Source: Primula veris (taxonomy: Eukaryota > Streptophyta > Magnoliopsida > Ericales > Primulaceae). From it: DNA of 64,000 bases. The DNA is taken from the NCBI GenBank assembly GCA_963682055.1, contig OY821745.1, forward strand, positions 21,883,342-21,947,341. The letters run 5' to 3'. This document shows positions 30,955-40,883 of this stretch, one piece after another. Both the position numbers and the translations under genes were made by a program. Every line of letters starts with the position of its first letter. Within the stretch, counting starts at the first letter, position 1. The notes beneath the pieces were generated by a model that was not told the DNA's origin, made no database searches, and saw only the letters and a list, made by a program, of their open reading frames with translations.

Positions 30955-32490
30955 CTAGGTTTTCGAGTTCTTTGTTCGGTCACCCCCACAGTTCAATTTT
31001 TTCGTTGAACCTGATGCTGGAGAATCCAGTTTGGGTTGGGTAGCCTCTGAGGGGGTGCCCAATTTTATGGGCTTCAACCCCATCCCCCTCGATGAGACTT
31101 CAACTCCTACCTGAGTCAAGCCTTTTGTTAATGGATCCGCAATATTATCCTTAGATCTCACAAAATCTAGGGATATCACACCGTTAGCTAACAATTCTCT
31201 TACGGATTTATGTCTCCGACGAATATATCGGGACTTTCCATTATACATGTGATCATGTGCCCGTCCAATAGCTGACTGACTATCGCAGTGTATGCTTATT
31301 GCCGGAACAGGTTTCGGCCATACTGGAATTCTTTCCAGAAATCTTCTCAACCAGTCAGCCTCTTCTATCGCTAGATCCAAAGCTATGAACTCAGATTTCA
31401 TAGTTGATCTAGCTATGCAGGTCTGTTTGGATGATCTCCATGAAACAGCCGCTCCACCCAGTACGAACACATATCCACTTATGGACCTTGTACTGTTGGA
31501 ATCCGAGATCCAGTTGGCATCAGAATACCCTTCCAGCACAGCTGGATATCTAGTATAATGCAACCCTCGGTCGGCGGTAAATCTCATGTATCTGAGAAGT
31601 CTCATGATGACCTTCCAGTGCTCCCCATTGGGATTACTGGTATACCTACTCAGCATACTTACTGAATTGGCTATGTCCGGTCTAGTGCAGTTCAGGACGT
31701 ACATAAGACTGCATATTATCCGAGAATATTCCAATTGTCTCACAATCTCCCCAAAGTTCTTCTTTAGGTTGGTTGAGATCTCTATTGAAGTTCTGGATGT
31801 AGCCCTACTATATTTGTCAAACTTATCCAACATTTGCTTGACATAATGTGTTTGAGATAGCGCATATCCGTCTGATGTCTTGATGATCTTCATACCAAGT
31901 ATTACATCAGCGACACCCAAATCTTTCATCTCGAACTTTTGTGACAACATTTTCTTAGTAGAGTTGATATTATCAATACTCCCTATTATAATCATGTCAT
32001 CTACGTAAAGGCAGACTACCACGTAATCCTTTTCATTTCCTTTTATATAGACACATTTGTCACAGTCGTTGATACGAAAACCGTTGGATAGTATCACTCT
32101 ATCAAATTTCTCGTACCATTGTTTTGGTGCTTGTTTAAGTCCATATAAGGACTTTACAAGTTTACACACCTTATTCTCTTTACCTGGAACTACAAATCCT
32201 TCGGGTAGTTCCATGTAAATTTCCTCTTCCAATTCCCCATTCAAGAATGCCGTTTTCACATTCATCTGATGTATTTTCAGATTGAACAGTGCCGCGAGTG
32301 CAATGACAATCCGGATAGACGTTTTCCTGGAGACAGGAGCATACGTGTCGAAGTAGTCGACACCTTCGGTTTGTCTAAAACCTTTCACTACAAGTCTCGC
32401 CTTGTATTTTTCGATTGTTCCATCGACCTTTCTCTTTTTCTTGAAGATCCACTTGTGTCCTAGTGGCTTACACCCGGGTGGTAGATCCAC
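30955..32490 (-). pseudogene. copia reverse transcriptase and RNase H (open frame, 511 codons)
   Basis: Starts within [20 protein letters not shown] and runs through the RT core: [45 protein letters not shown] and the catalytic [11 protein letters not shown]. RNase H follows, with [39 protein letters not shown] and the closing [13 protein letters not shown]. The frame continues for about 60 residues past LTKGL ([14 protein letters not shown] and an Asn/Lys-rich end). A TGA at 32548-32550, where the sister copy has TGG (SQYWEEAI), cuts it off from upstream pol. The frame itself is well preserved. Confidence 0.9.
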
Positions 32491-32547
32491 TAGTTCCCAA
32501 GTGTGATTTTGTAATATCGATTCAACCTCATTGTTGATCGCTTCCTC

Positions 32548-33311
32548 TCAATATTGGGCTTCTGGGGATGACATTGCTTGTTTGAATGTCACCGGTTTGC
32601 CTTCTATCATGAAGGTTACAAAATCTGGACCGAAAGACATTTCCTTTCTAGCCCTTTTACTACGTCGAGGCTCTTCTTCTTCTTCCTTCAACGGTTCACT
32701 TGCCCCCATATTTTCCTCAGTGTTTGACTCCTCAGTCTCTACGGTTCTGGAAGACTTACGGGGAAAGATATTCTCGAAGAAAGAAGCTTCTCGAGCTTCG
32801 ATGATAATATCTACATACACATCGGGATTATCCGACTTGTGCACGTGAAAACGATAAGCACTACTGTTGTGTGCATATCCTATGAACACACAGTCTACCG
32901 TCTTTGGCTCTATTCTCGTTCTTTTCGGAAGCGAGACTAGGACCTTCGCAAGATAACCCCAAACCCTTAAGATTTTATAGCTCGGCCGATGGCCTTTCTA
33001 TAGTTCAATACATAGTTGGCAGAAAGCAGCGCTTCCCCCCACATGTTCTGGGGTAACCCAGAACTTATTAACATAGCATTCATCATTTCCTTAAGCGTCC
33101 TATTCTTATGCTCGACAACCCCATTCTGCTCCGGAGAGTATGGGGTTGTTGTTTGATGTATAATGCCACTTTCTGCACATATCTGTGCAAACGGTGCTTC
33201 GTATTCACCGCCTCTATCACTTCTCAATATTTTAATCCGTTTATTGAGTTGATTTTCTACTTCAGTCTTATAAAGAGCGAATATCTCTACCGCTTCGTCT
33301 TTACTTCTCAT
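32548..33311 (-). pseudogene. copia integrase C-terminal half and linker
   Basis: The frame 33311-32967 carries the integrase core: [20 protein letters not shown] (second Asp) and [15 protein letters not shown] (catalytic Glu), ending GLPQNMWGEALLSANYVLN. A break follows. The frame 32889-32548 continues with MFIGYAHNSSAYRFHVHKS and an acidic, Glu-rich linker before RT (EEEEEPRRSKRARKE). The first catalytic Asp region is in a different frame upstream. Not functional. Confidence 0.85.
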
Positions 33312-33374
33312 TAAGTAGACATAACAGTATCTAGTACAGTCATCTATTAACGTGATGAAATACTTTTTCCCTCA

Positions 33375-34211
33375 TCACGTTTGTATAAACTTTAAGTCGC
33401 ATACATTCGTGTGTATTAGACCGAGAGGTTCAGTACTTTGTTCAATATGTTGAAACGAAGACTTAGTTAATTTTGCCTCAACACAAACCTCACATTTATG
33501 TTGTTTATTGAAGACAAAACTTGCTAGTAGATTTAGTGATATTAATTTTTTCATTGAATTAGTATTCACATGACCTAATCTATCATGCCATAAATTAAAG
33601 GAATCACAAGAATAAGCAAATGAAGTTTTATTAGCCACTTGGACAACATTCACGATTACATTATTCTTGGTACTGGCGTCGGCCTTAGTACCCTCATTAG
33701 CAGACTCGACTTTAGGAACCGGAGTTCCAATATTTAATTAAACTTGCCGTTGGTCATATAGCCACGGCCTACATACATTCCATTTAAGGTGATTACAATT
33801 TTAGCAGATTCAAATACAAGTTTAAACCCTTTGTTCACCATCACTGAGCCGGAGACTAGATTCTTGCGAATTTCCGGCACATGGAGCACGCCGTTCAGTG
33901 TCAGCTCCTTTCCCGATGTCATCCTCAGCATCACGGTTCCTTTTCCTTCCACCCTGGAAGTAGCCGAGTTCCCCATGAAGCAGCTCTCATTGTCCACGAC
34001 CGTATAGGTCTTGAACATTCATTTGCTAGCGCATATGTGCCTTGTGGCGCCGGTATACAGCCACCAGTCCTTTGGGTTTCTCCCCACAAGGTTCATTTCA
34101 GAGACCACAACACTCAGGTGCATGTAGTCTTTTCTAGCATCATCTCCTCCCTCAGCTACATTAGCCTGAGCAGGTGCCCTCATCATCCCTTTCCCTTGGA
34201 ACTTCTTTTTT

Positions 34212-34242
<31 letters not shown>

Positions 34243-34309
34243 GGGGGGTTGGGCTTGTCGATGCGCATCTTACAATCCGCGGCACGATGGCCCAGTTTGT
34301 TGCACACAA
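33375..34309 (-). pseudogene. copia protease and gag-pre-integrase region, mutated
   Basis: The protease active site reads WWLYTGATRHICASK where the family has DTG, so the catalytic Asp is replaced by Tyr; a TGA follows where the sister copy has TGG. Frame 34018-33734 gives [18 protein letters not shown] and [19 protein letters not shown]. Frame 33653-33375 gives LWHDRLGHVNTNSMKKLI and [18 protein letters not shown], the H-H-C-C zinc-binding pre-integrase motif. Confidence 0.85.
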
Positions 34310-35362
34310 AGCAGTCTCTCAGGAATTTCTTCTTGGGAGCAGCACCGACTCCGTTGTCAAAGCGTTTCCGCTTAGATGCAGCGTGCTCGACCACATTGGC
34401 TTTAGCAACCGCGTTGCTTGCCCCGCCACCGCATTTCCTTCAGGATCGACTATTGCTTTGCTCAATATTGAGCCTCTCAATGAGTCCCTCCAGAGTCATA
34501 GCCTTTCGCTTATGTTTCAGGTAGTTTTGAAACTCTTTCCATGAGGGTGGCAGTTTCTCAATCATTAATGCCACCTAAAAAGGTTCGTTAATAACTAACC
34601 CTTCAAGCTCAAGCCTATGGTATATGAGCTGGAATTCCTCAACCTGCTCGATAACACTCTTTCCATCAACCATCATGTACTCATGAAAGTCCGTGATGAC
34701 AAATTTCTTTGCGTTAGCATTATTCACTTTGTACTTTCTTTCGAGGGACTCCCAAAGCTCCTTTGCAGAAGCCTTGGGCTCGAATACGCTGAAAAGAGTG
34801 TCATCAAGCGCACACAGGATGTAGTTTCGGCATAGGTAGTCGCCGTGTTTCCACGCTTCCACTGCCGAAACCGTCTGCACGTCCTCATCGTCCTCGCTTA
34901 GGACAGGTGCAGTCTCCTTGAGAAAACGGGTCAGGTTAAGGGTAGTTAAATAAAACAACATCTTTTGCTGCCAACATTTGAAGTTGTTGCCCCTAAATTT
35001 TTCCGGTTTCTCTAACTGAGAGGTTGTCAAAATAGGCATATCCGATGTAGCCGGAGCATTACCTTTGGCTTTGGCCGCAGCAGCGGCCGCTACTTTAGCC
35101 ACAACCACGGCCTCTACTTTGGTCGCAGCCTTTGAAGTGGCCTGAGCTGCGGCCGCAGCCGTAGCCATAACATCAGCATCAGCATCAGCTTCTGCCGTAG
35201 CGGCGTTGGCCGCAGCCTTTCCCGCTGTAGCTTCGGCCTTAGCCTGAGCCTGAGTCCGAGCCCCCCACTCGCAGCGCTCGCAATGTTTTGGCCACTGCCA
35301 ATCACAACTGCGCCCTGCACAATTCCCAAAGGAACGATGGGTGTTTGATCCTCATTAGTCAT
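34161..35362 (-). pseudogene. copia gag with Ala/Lys-rich N-terminus, mutated
   Basis: The start MTNEDQTPIVPLG at 35362 matches the sister copy's MTNENISDPIVP. A frameshift near 35265 (a C6 run) links it to an Ala-rich stretch (ATAAAAAQATSKAATKVEA), then the gag core (FRGNNFKCWQQKMLFYLTTL, CALDDTLFSVFEPKASAKEL, NNANAKKFVITDFHEYMM). A TAG near 34575 replaces CAG. The zinc knuckle CFVCNKLGHRAADC lies near 34300, just before an expanded homopolymer. Confidence 0.85.
34206..34248. repeat. Homopolymer pair T16-G27
   Basis: Sixteen T at 34206-34221 run directly into 27 G at 34222-34248. The sister copy has ordinary codons here (CCCAAATCCCCACCGAGG on the sense strand), so the tract arose by expansion after insertion. 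Such tracts can form G-quadruplex or triplex DNA and are prone to sequencing error. Confidence 0.9.
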
Positions 35363-35705
35363 CTGAAATGACAATACAAAATATATTAGTTTCTCGAAAG
35401 AAAACTAATATTCTTAATCGCAAAATACTAATTATAACTTAATTAGTTTTGCTCAAAAGAATGTCGCCGAATGAACAACAATCGAGATTCTAGAGTGAAA
35501 ATCAAATCACTTTTGATTTCACTAAGAACTCTTTTATAATAAAATGATTAAAATCCAATCAGAGTTATTCTATTTGCAAATTTTAATTTCTAGTAAATAG
35601 CAATGATTTTGCAAGAATAAAACTCCGAGACGTCTACAAAAAATAAAAGAAAAATCTTTTCCCTTTTCGAATTTTAGTAAAACCAGAAATTATATTGTTT
35701 AAGAA

Positions 35706-36886
35706 TGTTGGTTTTTACTATATCGAAAAGTAATAAATGAAAAGACAAGTACTGAATGGAAATAAATAATTTTATTTCTCACAAAAGGAATATAATTATA
35801 ATTCCTGACTCATACAGAATTTTAAATTACACTAATTAAATTCCAGACAGATTTAATATAAATTATTAAACTGCTGGACTGAATTGTAATTGTTTAAAAA
35901 CTGTCAGACAGAATAGTATAATTACTAAACTGCTGGACTGTTTAACAATTAAAAGAAACTGCCAGGCAGAATAGTATGATTACTAAGCTGCTGGACTGTT
36001 TCTGTAAATACTGGAAATTAAATTACAGAATTGAAAATTACACAATTAGAAAGGACTGAATTGAAATTACAGAAGGTAAAACAGTTCATGAAAATAAAAT
36101 ACAGAATGTAAACAGTACTGAAATATAAATACAAAAAAATAAATGTACTGAAATGTAAATACAGATAAATAAAGGTACTGAAATGTAAATACAGAAGGTA
36201 CTGTTGTGTGATTGATATTGTGTTTGAATGAGAGGGGGAGGACTGCCTCTTATAGACTTTTCTGAAACCGCAGCCATTAATGGTCATTTAATTCTGTGAG
36301 TTAGACCCCCAGAATCCGCCCATTCAATTTCCGAAATTGCAGCACTCAATCTGCAATTTATTCTCATTGAATGCGGGCGTTTCAATTTGCTGAAAACTCT
36401 ATGGACTACTTTTGTATTTTATACAAAACTATCTTTTCAGATTTGACCCAAGACCCGAGACCATTCCCCAAATCCCAATCCCAAGGCCAATCCCGAGACC
36501 CGAGCGACCGCGCGTGTGTGGTACACATTAATACACTTAAGTGTATGTGGACATGATAGTTTAACAACTACATGAGTTGGACTTATATATGTATATTGTA
36601 AAATTAACTTTTAATTTTTCAATATGGGATAACTCTCATTGATTTTACATTTAATCATTTCATTTTCCAGTATTGAGTTTTTCTCCTCTTTCGAAAATCC
36701 AACTTTTAAGCCGATTAGTATTCACACTCATTCTCCGAATAGGTCATGCGATATACCGTTACGAAGCTCATCACACGAGCTACTCAAACGCGTTGAGTAC
36801 GGTATTGACAACTCAGTGTTGTCACATGTAATATCGACTCGAAGTTGGTCCTGTGATCATTCGGAAACACGCATGTTTTTCCAACA
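35706..36886 (-). repeat. 5' LTR of the minus-strand copia element (1181 bp)
   Basis: Pairs with 29020-30477. On the sense strand it begins TGTTGGAAAAACATGCG and ends AAAAACCAACA at 35706. The tandem CCCGAGACC region is short here (about 36447-36512), which explains the length difference from the other LTR. Confidence 0.92.
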
Positions 36887-36891
36887 CTTTC

Positions 36892-38503
36892 TACCGGAAA
36901 CAAAGTAGCCACAAGGTAAAATTTAATAGAGCACTTCTTATAAAATAAATTTTTAAATAAGCTAAAGTTATGAATAATTTTTAAAGTTTTTCTTATGTTG
37001 CTTGTTGACTGAGTGAATTAATGCTGAATTATTGTAATAGTATATATAGGAACATGTTCTATTAATAATTAAATACACGTATGTTTCCATTTTAGCATAC
37101 TGGAAAACAAATCATAAACTAAGAAACAAATAAAACATATATTGCATTGGCTTGGCGAGTTGCCCGTCTGTGCTTTTCAATAACCTCTTCCAACCGACCA
37201 AACCATTTATTTTATCATTCTTGACATACAGTGGCACAGTCTCTGTCAACCAGATGAGCAAAATTGTCGCATTTTATACCATAGTAGTAAGAAAATGAGC
37301 GAACAACAATCCCTGTCAACCTAATCAGGTAAACTCCTGTTTTTCAATTAAGGTTAAGCCATAAATAGTATTATGATAACAATATTATTTAGCTTTTTCA
37401 AGCAGGAATATCAGAAACATCATCAGTTACGTTCTTCAGACTATTGACATACCTTCAATCATAAGATTAGTGGTTAATCTAAAAATGATTTTCTCTCTGA
37501 AGTGTGAACTGTATATTAATAATGCAAGCAGGAAAAAAATGACATTTTGTTGATCTGAAATTCCATTACTGCAATTTCTGATGGTCGCAACAGGACCTAG
37601 AGACTAGGATTCTTTTTAATTAATAGAGGATCACTCGCTCAAGTCACAAGAGTCTTGGGTTCTTTCTCTTCTCACTTCCACTTCCTTTTTTGTAATTTAT
37701 TCTACATTCCTTTACGAGCTTGTTTCCCAGGTTCTTATTTATTCTGTAGCTTTATCCACTTTTACATTAACTTTCTTAACTTTGTCCTTTTACTCACAAC
37801 TTTTTTACATTGTCTTTGACCTTTTAACTCACTACCTGATACATTGTTTGCTCTATCAGCCTTAACAATCATTTTTCACTTCTTTACGATAACCATGACA
37901 TTTCCTTGCTTTCAGTTTCTTTTGCTTTCTTCTTCTATTACCTGGTTTGATTCCCTACAGAAAAAAATATACTTATATACCTGTAGTTAGTATTTAAGAT
38001 GAAATGTATCAAAATGATAAGTGTGAAAAAGTAGTTACCAATACCTTCAGTATATAACTTCAGTTCCATTCTTGTTTCAACACCCATTACGATAAATTAA
38101 AATGCTAACATCGAAATAACTAGAGAAATACTGATCAAGAGCAAATTTAGCTAAGCCAGGGTTCATTGTTTCTCTGTAACTTTGCAAAACAACAGAAGAG
38201 TCACCGACAACTTGCAGAAGCTTAAAAACAATATATCAAGGTTGATAATTAAACAGGCTTGGAAGTTGAAATCAATAGATCAACCATTTCCCTTCGATCT
38301 GGCAGTCCCGAACTCATTATAATGGACAGTTTGTTTGTGTACGGTCAAAAGGGGAAACTTATGCTGAAAATTTATCTAGAACTTTTACTTCTTATTTTAT
38401 TTGAGACATTCCAAGTATATCACAGACAGGGTGTATGATTACAAAACGAAAGAAAAGGTTTCCGAAATCATGTAAGAAGTAGTTGTACTTCTCTACAATT
38501 ACA
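36892..38503. other. AT-rich sequence, no gene recognised
   Basis: No coding frame or repeat structure could be assigned. A CT-rich stretch at 37660-37960 is low-complexity. An AATAAA-type signal on the minus strand near 38395 may belong to the exon proposed at 38504-38583. Confidence 0.5.
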
Positions 38504-38583
38504 TCACTGTGAACGTGCCTTGATCCAATCCTCGAAACCCTGAACCCCACAGAATATTGAGTAGCCCAAGTCGACCACATGGA
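38504..38583 (-). other. Possible terminal exon of an unrecognised gene
   Basis: On the minus strand a splice-acceptor-like ACATCAGCAG is followed by a frame HVVDLGYSIFCGVQGFEDWI and KARSQ, then TGA, with an AATAAAATAAG signal about 100 bp later. The peptide looks like genuine protein sequence, but I do not recognise the family and see no convincing upstream exons. It could be a transposon-captured or leftover gene fragment. Confidence 0.3.
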
Positions 38584-38961
38584 CTGCTGATGTGGTATGG
38601 CAAACTACGATTGTGAAACAATAACTTTAACATACCCTATTATTTATTCTTAAATTTAGAAAAATTACTTCATATATAATACAAATAACAAGAAAAAATC
38701 TTAAATAATAAAAGTCAAGAAAAAATAAACGACCTACCCAATAAACATACAGATAATATTTCGACATTCTACAGTACTTAAGTTATTTTCCAATGAGTTT
38801 GCTTACAGATTTGACACCCATGAAAATCAAAAGTGGTTCTGTGAGAAAAAAGAAAGAAATATTGTCCGGAATTTACTGAGTACACAACTCAATAGTGTAG
38901 GAGATAATATATGCACAGAGTTTTTAAATGATGGCTTCATCCTGTTCAGTGTTCAACCCGG

Positions 38962-39174
38962 TTATGTGAAGATGGCATGAGCTGTGCTAGATGAGTTTGC
39001 GTTTTTGCACTTTAACTGGAAAAGCTTAGACCATTGTATATAAATGCCCAACTCTTTAAGTTCAATCATAGGTTTCGCAGGAACAGAGTTTAAAATTGAG
39101 GCAAATGATTTTTTAGGGGGGGAATCCGGTTTCATAAGATGATCATCGTTATTTTTATCCCGAAGTGCGGACAT
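38962..39174 (-). pseudogene. Possible start of a LINE ORF1 / DUF4283-type protein
   Basis: The 70-codon frame starts MSALRDKNNDDHLMKPDSPP and continues KKSFASILNSVPAKPMIEL. The KSFA-plus-proline pattern after a charged start is common in ORF1 of plant L1 elements, and the upstream CTCTAGGG/AACCCTAGCCGC leader fits such 5' ends. No RT is nearby. If right, this is an unusual 5' fragment of a LINE; it may equally be a chance frame. Confidence 0.3.
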
Positions 39175-39284
39175 CCTAGCAGCGGCTAGGGTTATTCACC
39201 CTAGTCATCTCTCTCTTTCTCTTTCTAGGGTTCCTATACTTTTACATAATTTGTTATTTGGGAAAGTCACATATTGCCACCTAA

Positions 39285-39830
39285 ACAACATATTTGCTTG
39301 CTATAGTTTTTTTTGGATGAAAGAGCGCAATGTTGGGAAGTTATTTGAACACAAATTAAGGGACTGGGGAAAATAAATGCTACGTTTAAATATTTGTAAG
39401 AATTTGACAATTACATGTTTGGTAGTTGAAAATAAAATAAAATCGACACTATCAAATTCAAGCAACAGTTCATGTTTTTAGTATTAATTTTCATGATTTT
39501 GTAATCTACTTTGGTGCTTTAATATATTGTACTCCTATATATATTAGCAAATAAACAGTTTATTTGCATTAGGTTCCGAATATGGTTGTCATATAACCAC
39601 TACACCTTGCCACTGAACGATCTATTTGCTCGCTTTGTTTGTTTGGATAGGGGAGCCTTATAATTCAGGAAATTATACGAAAACAAAGTTAGTGACTGGG
39701 GAAATTATTTCTTTCCTCATGATTTAAAAAGACAAACAAAGACAAAATATTGGCAGTCGAAATAAATTTTCGAAGATATGTACAATCATGATATTCTGAT
39801 TCATATTCAATTTAGTGTTCTTTTTACATG
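39285..39830. repeat. Diverged tandem duplication upstream of PR-1
   Basis: Two blocks, about 39285-39520 and 39605-39830, share an order of motifs: TTTGCTYGCT, TTGGAT, then GTTA/AGGGACTGGGGAAA, then GGYAGTYGAAAATAAA, and TTCATGWTTT. The similarity is low but collinear. Non-coding. Confidence 0.5.
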
Positions 39831-39951
39831 ATTTAACATTATGCCTACCTATTCCTGTGAGTTAATCCGCTTAAAAACTCCCACTTTTAGGAAATTCCAG
39901 TTGATATGGTTGTCTGGAATTCTCTGGTTATTAATTATTAACCACAAAATT

Positions 39952-40142
39952 CATTACAAGAAAAAGTTTATTTAGTATCATAAAATTTTTTGAGTTATTT
40001 TACTAAAGTGGTTGTGGCGAAATTTTAGCAACAATTTATGTTGCTATTTGTTGCTAAACTGTTGCTAAAATTTAGCCACAAAAACTTTAACAACATAACC
40101 GAAAAAAATTTATTATACTAAATGAACTTTTTTGTTGTAGTG
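39952..40142. mobile_element. Mini-CACTA element (191 bp)
   Basis: The ends CATTACAAGAAAAAGTTTAT and AAACTTTTTTGTTGTAGTG are inverted repeats (the right end complement is CACTACAACAAAAAAGTT, a CACTA terminus). ATT flanks both sides (39949-39951 and 40143-40145), the 3-bp duplication of CACTA transposons. The interior has TTGTTGCTAAA motifs. It lies about 260 bp upstream of the PR-1 start codon. Confidence 0.8.
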
Positions 40143-40343
40143 ATTCACCTCCGGTTTAAATATGAATTCTTAAATATAGAGATCCGAGAAAATATAGCAA
40201 TTATATCGAAAAACAATAGGTCCTTATGACTAAATATAGAACACTAATAAAATAATAGAATTAGCAATTTGGTCAAACCTTTTTTACATCGTCAACTTCT
40301 AAAATTAGGTAGTTGTACATTATGGGAGCATTGGCACGAACCC

Positions 40344-40350
40344 TATAAAA
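40344..40350 (+). promoter_or_regulatory. TATA box of PR-1
   Basis: TATAAAA in CCCTATAAAAACCC lies 51 bp before the PR-1 start codon. Transcription would then begin near 40375, giving a leader of about 25 bases. Confidence 0.7.
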
Positions 40351-40400
40351 ACCCCCAAAACTCAGCTCTATTTTCCCACAAGAAAATCGAATCCTCCAAA

Positions 40401-40883
40401 ATGTCATCAGCCTTTTTCTTTTTCACGGTTGTCGTGACCATGGCTGGTCTCTCTCAAGCCCAAAATTCCCCTAGTGACTTTATCACAGCCCACAATATTG
40501 AAAGGGCGAAGCTTGGGCTCAAACCCTTCACGTGGAACAGCACCGTTGCCGAATTTGCCCAAAATTATGCTAACATAAGGAGTCAAGATTGCGACTTGGT
40601 GCATTCGCAGGTGCCCGAATACGGCGAAAACATAGCCTGGGCTAGTTGGGGTAATTTCTCGGCTGTGGAAGCTGTAAAGATGTGGATACCGGATGAAAAG
40701 CCTTACTATGACTATAAAACTAATTCTTGTATTGGTGGACAACAATGTTTGCATTATACCCAAGGCATGTGGAGAAACACAGAGCAAATCGGGTGTGGTA
40801 GGGTTACATGCAACAACGGGAGGGTGTTTATCACGTGCAACTATTATCCACCCGGGAATTGGATCGGTGAAAGGCCTTATTAA
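40401..40883 (+). CDS. PR1: Pathogenesis-related protein 1 (PR-1, CAP superfamily)
   Basis: A single-exon gene of 160 residues. Residues 1-20 form a signal peptide (MSSAFFFFTVVVTMAGLSQA), giving a mature start at Gln21. The CAP domain follows, with HNIERAKLGL (residues 31-40), YGENIAW (74-80) and HYTQGMWRNTEQIGCGR (118-134). Six Cys (64, 110, 116, 132, 137, 146) match the three disulfides of the family. The C-terminus is CNYYPPGNWIGERPY, a perfect fit to CNYxPxGNxxxxxPY, whose last 11 residues form the CAPE immune peptide released from PR-1 in other plants. PR-1 proteins are secreted, bind sterols and are induced in defence. I use the ATG at 40401 rather than an in-frame one at 40269, because only the former places the signal peptide first and lies after the TATA box. 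The gene appears intact and functional. Confidence 0.96.
   Translation: MSSAFFFFTVVVTMAGLSQAQNSPSDFITAHNIERAKLGLKPFTWNSTVAEFAQNYANIRSQDCDLVHSQVPEYGENIAWASWGNFSAVEAVKMWIPDEKPYYDYKTNSCIGGQQCLHYTQGMWRNTEQIGCGRVTCNNGRVFITCNYYPPGNWIGERPY

Larger units (their letters stand above)
29020..36886 (-). mobile_element. Full-length Ty1/copia retrotransposon, minus strand, mutated
   Basis: A 7867-bp element is bounded by TGTTGG...CCAACA and flanked by the exact 5-bp duplication CTTTC (29015-29019 and 36887-36891). Two LTRs enclose gag, protease, integrase, reverse transcriptase and RNase H in copia order on the minus strand. Frames are broken by several stops and frameshifts, but the RT/RNase H frame is open. 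A second copy of this family starts at 58333 in the opposite direction. The sequence after the 5' LTR is not the usual initiator-Met tRNA primer site. Confidence 0.95.

Noticed and set aside
34174..34524. Frames with long Gly or Pro runs opposite copia gag
   Set aside because: They come from the T16-G27 homopolymer and the antisense of gag.
40269..40400. In-frame upstream ATG of PR-1
   Set aside because: It would put 44 residues ahead of a perfect signal peptide and lies upstream of the TATA box.
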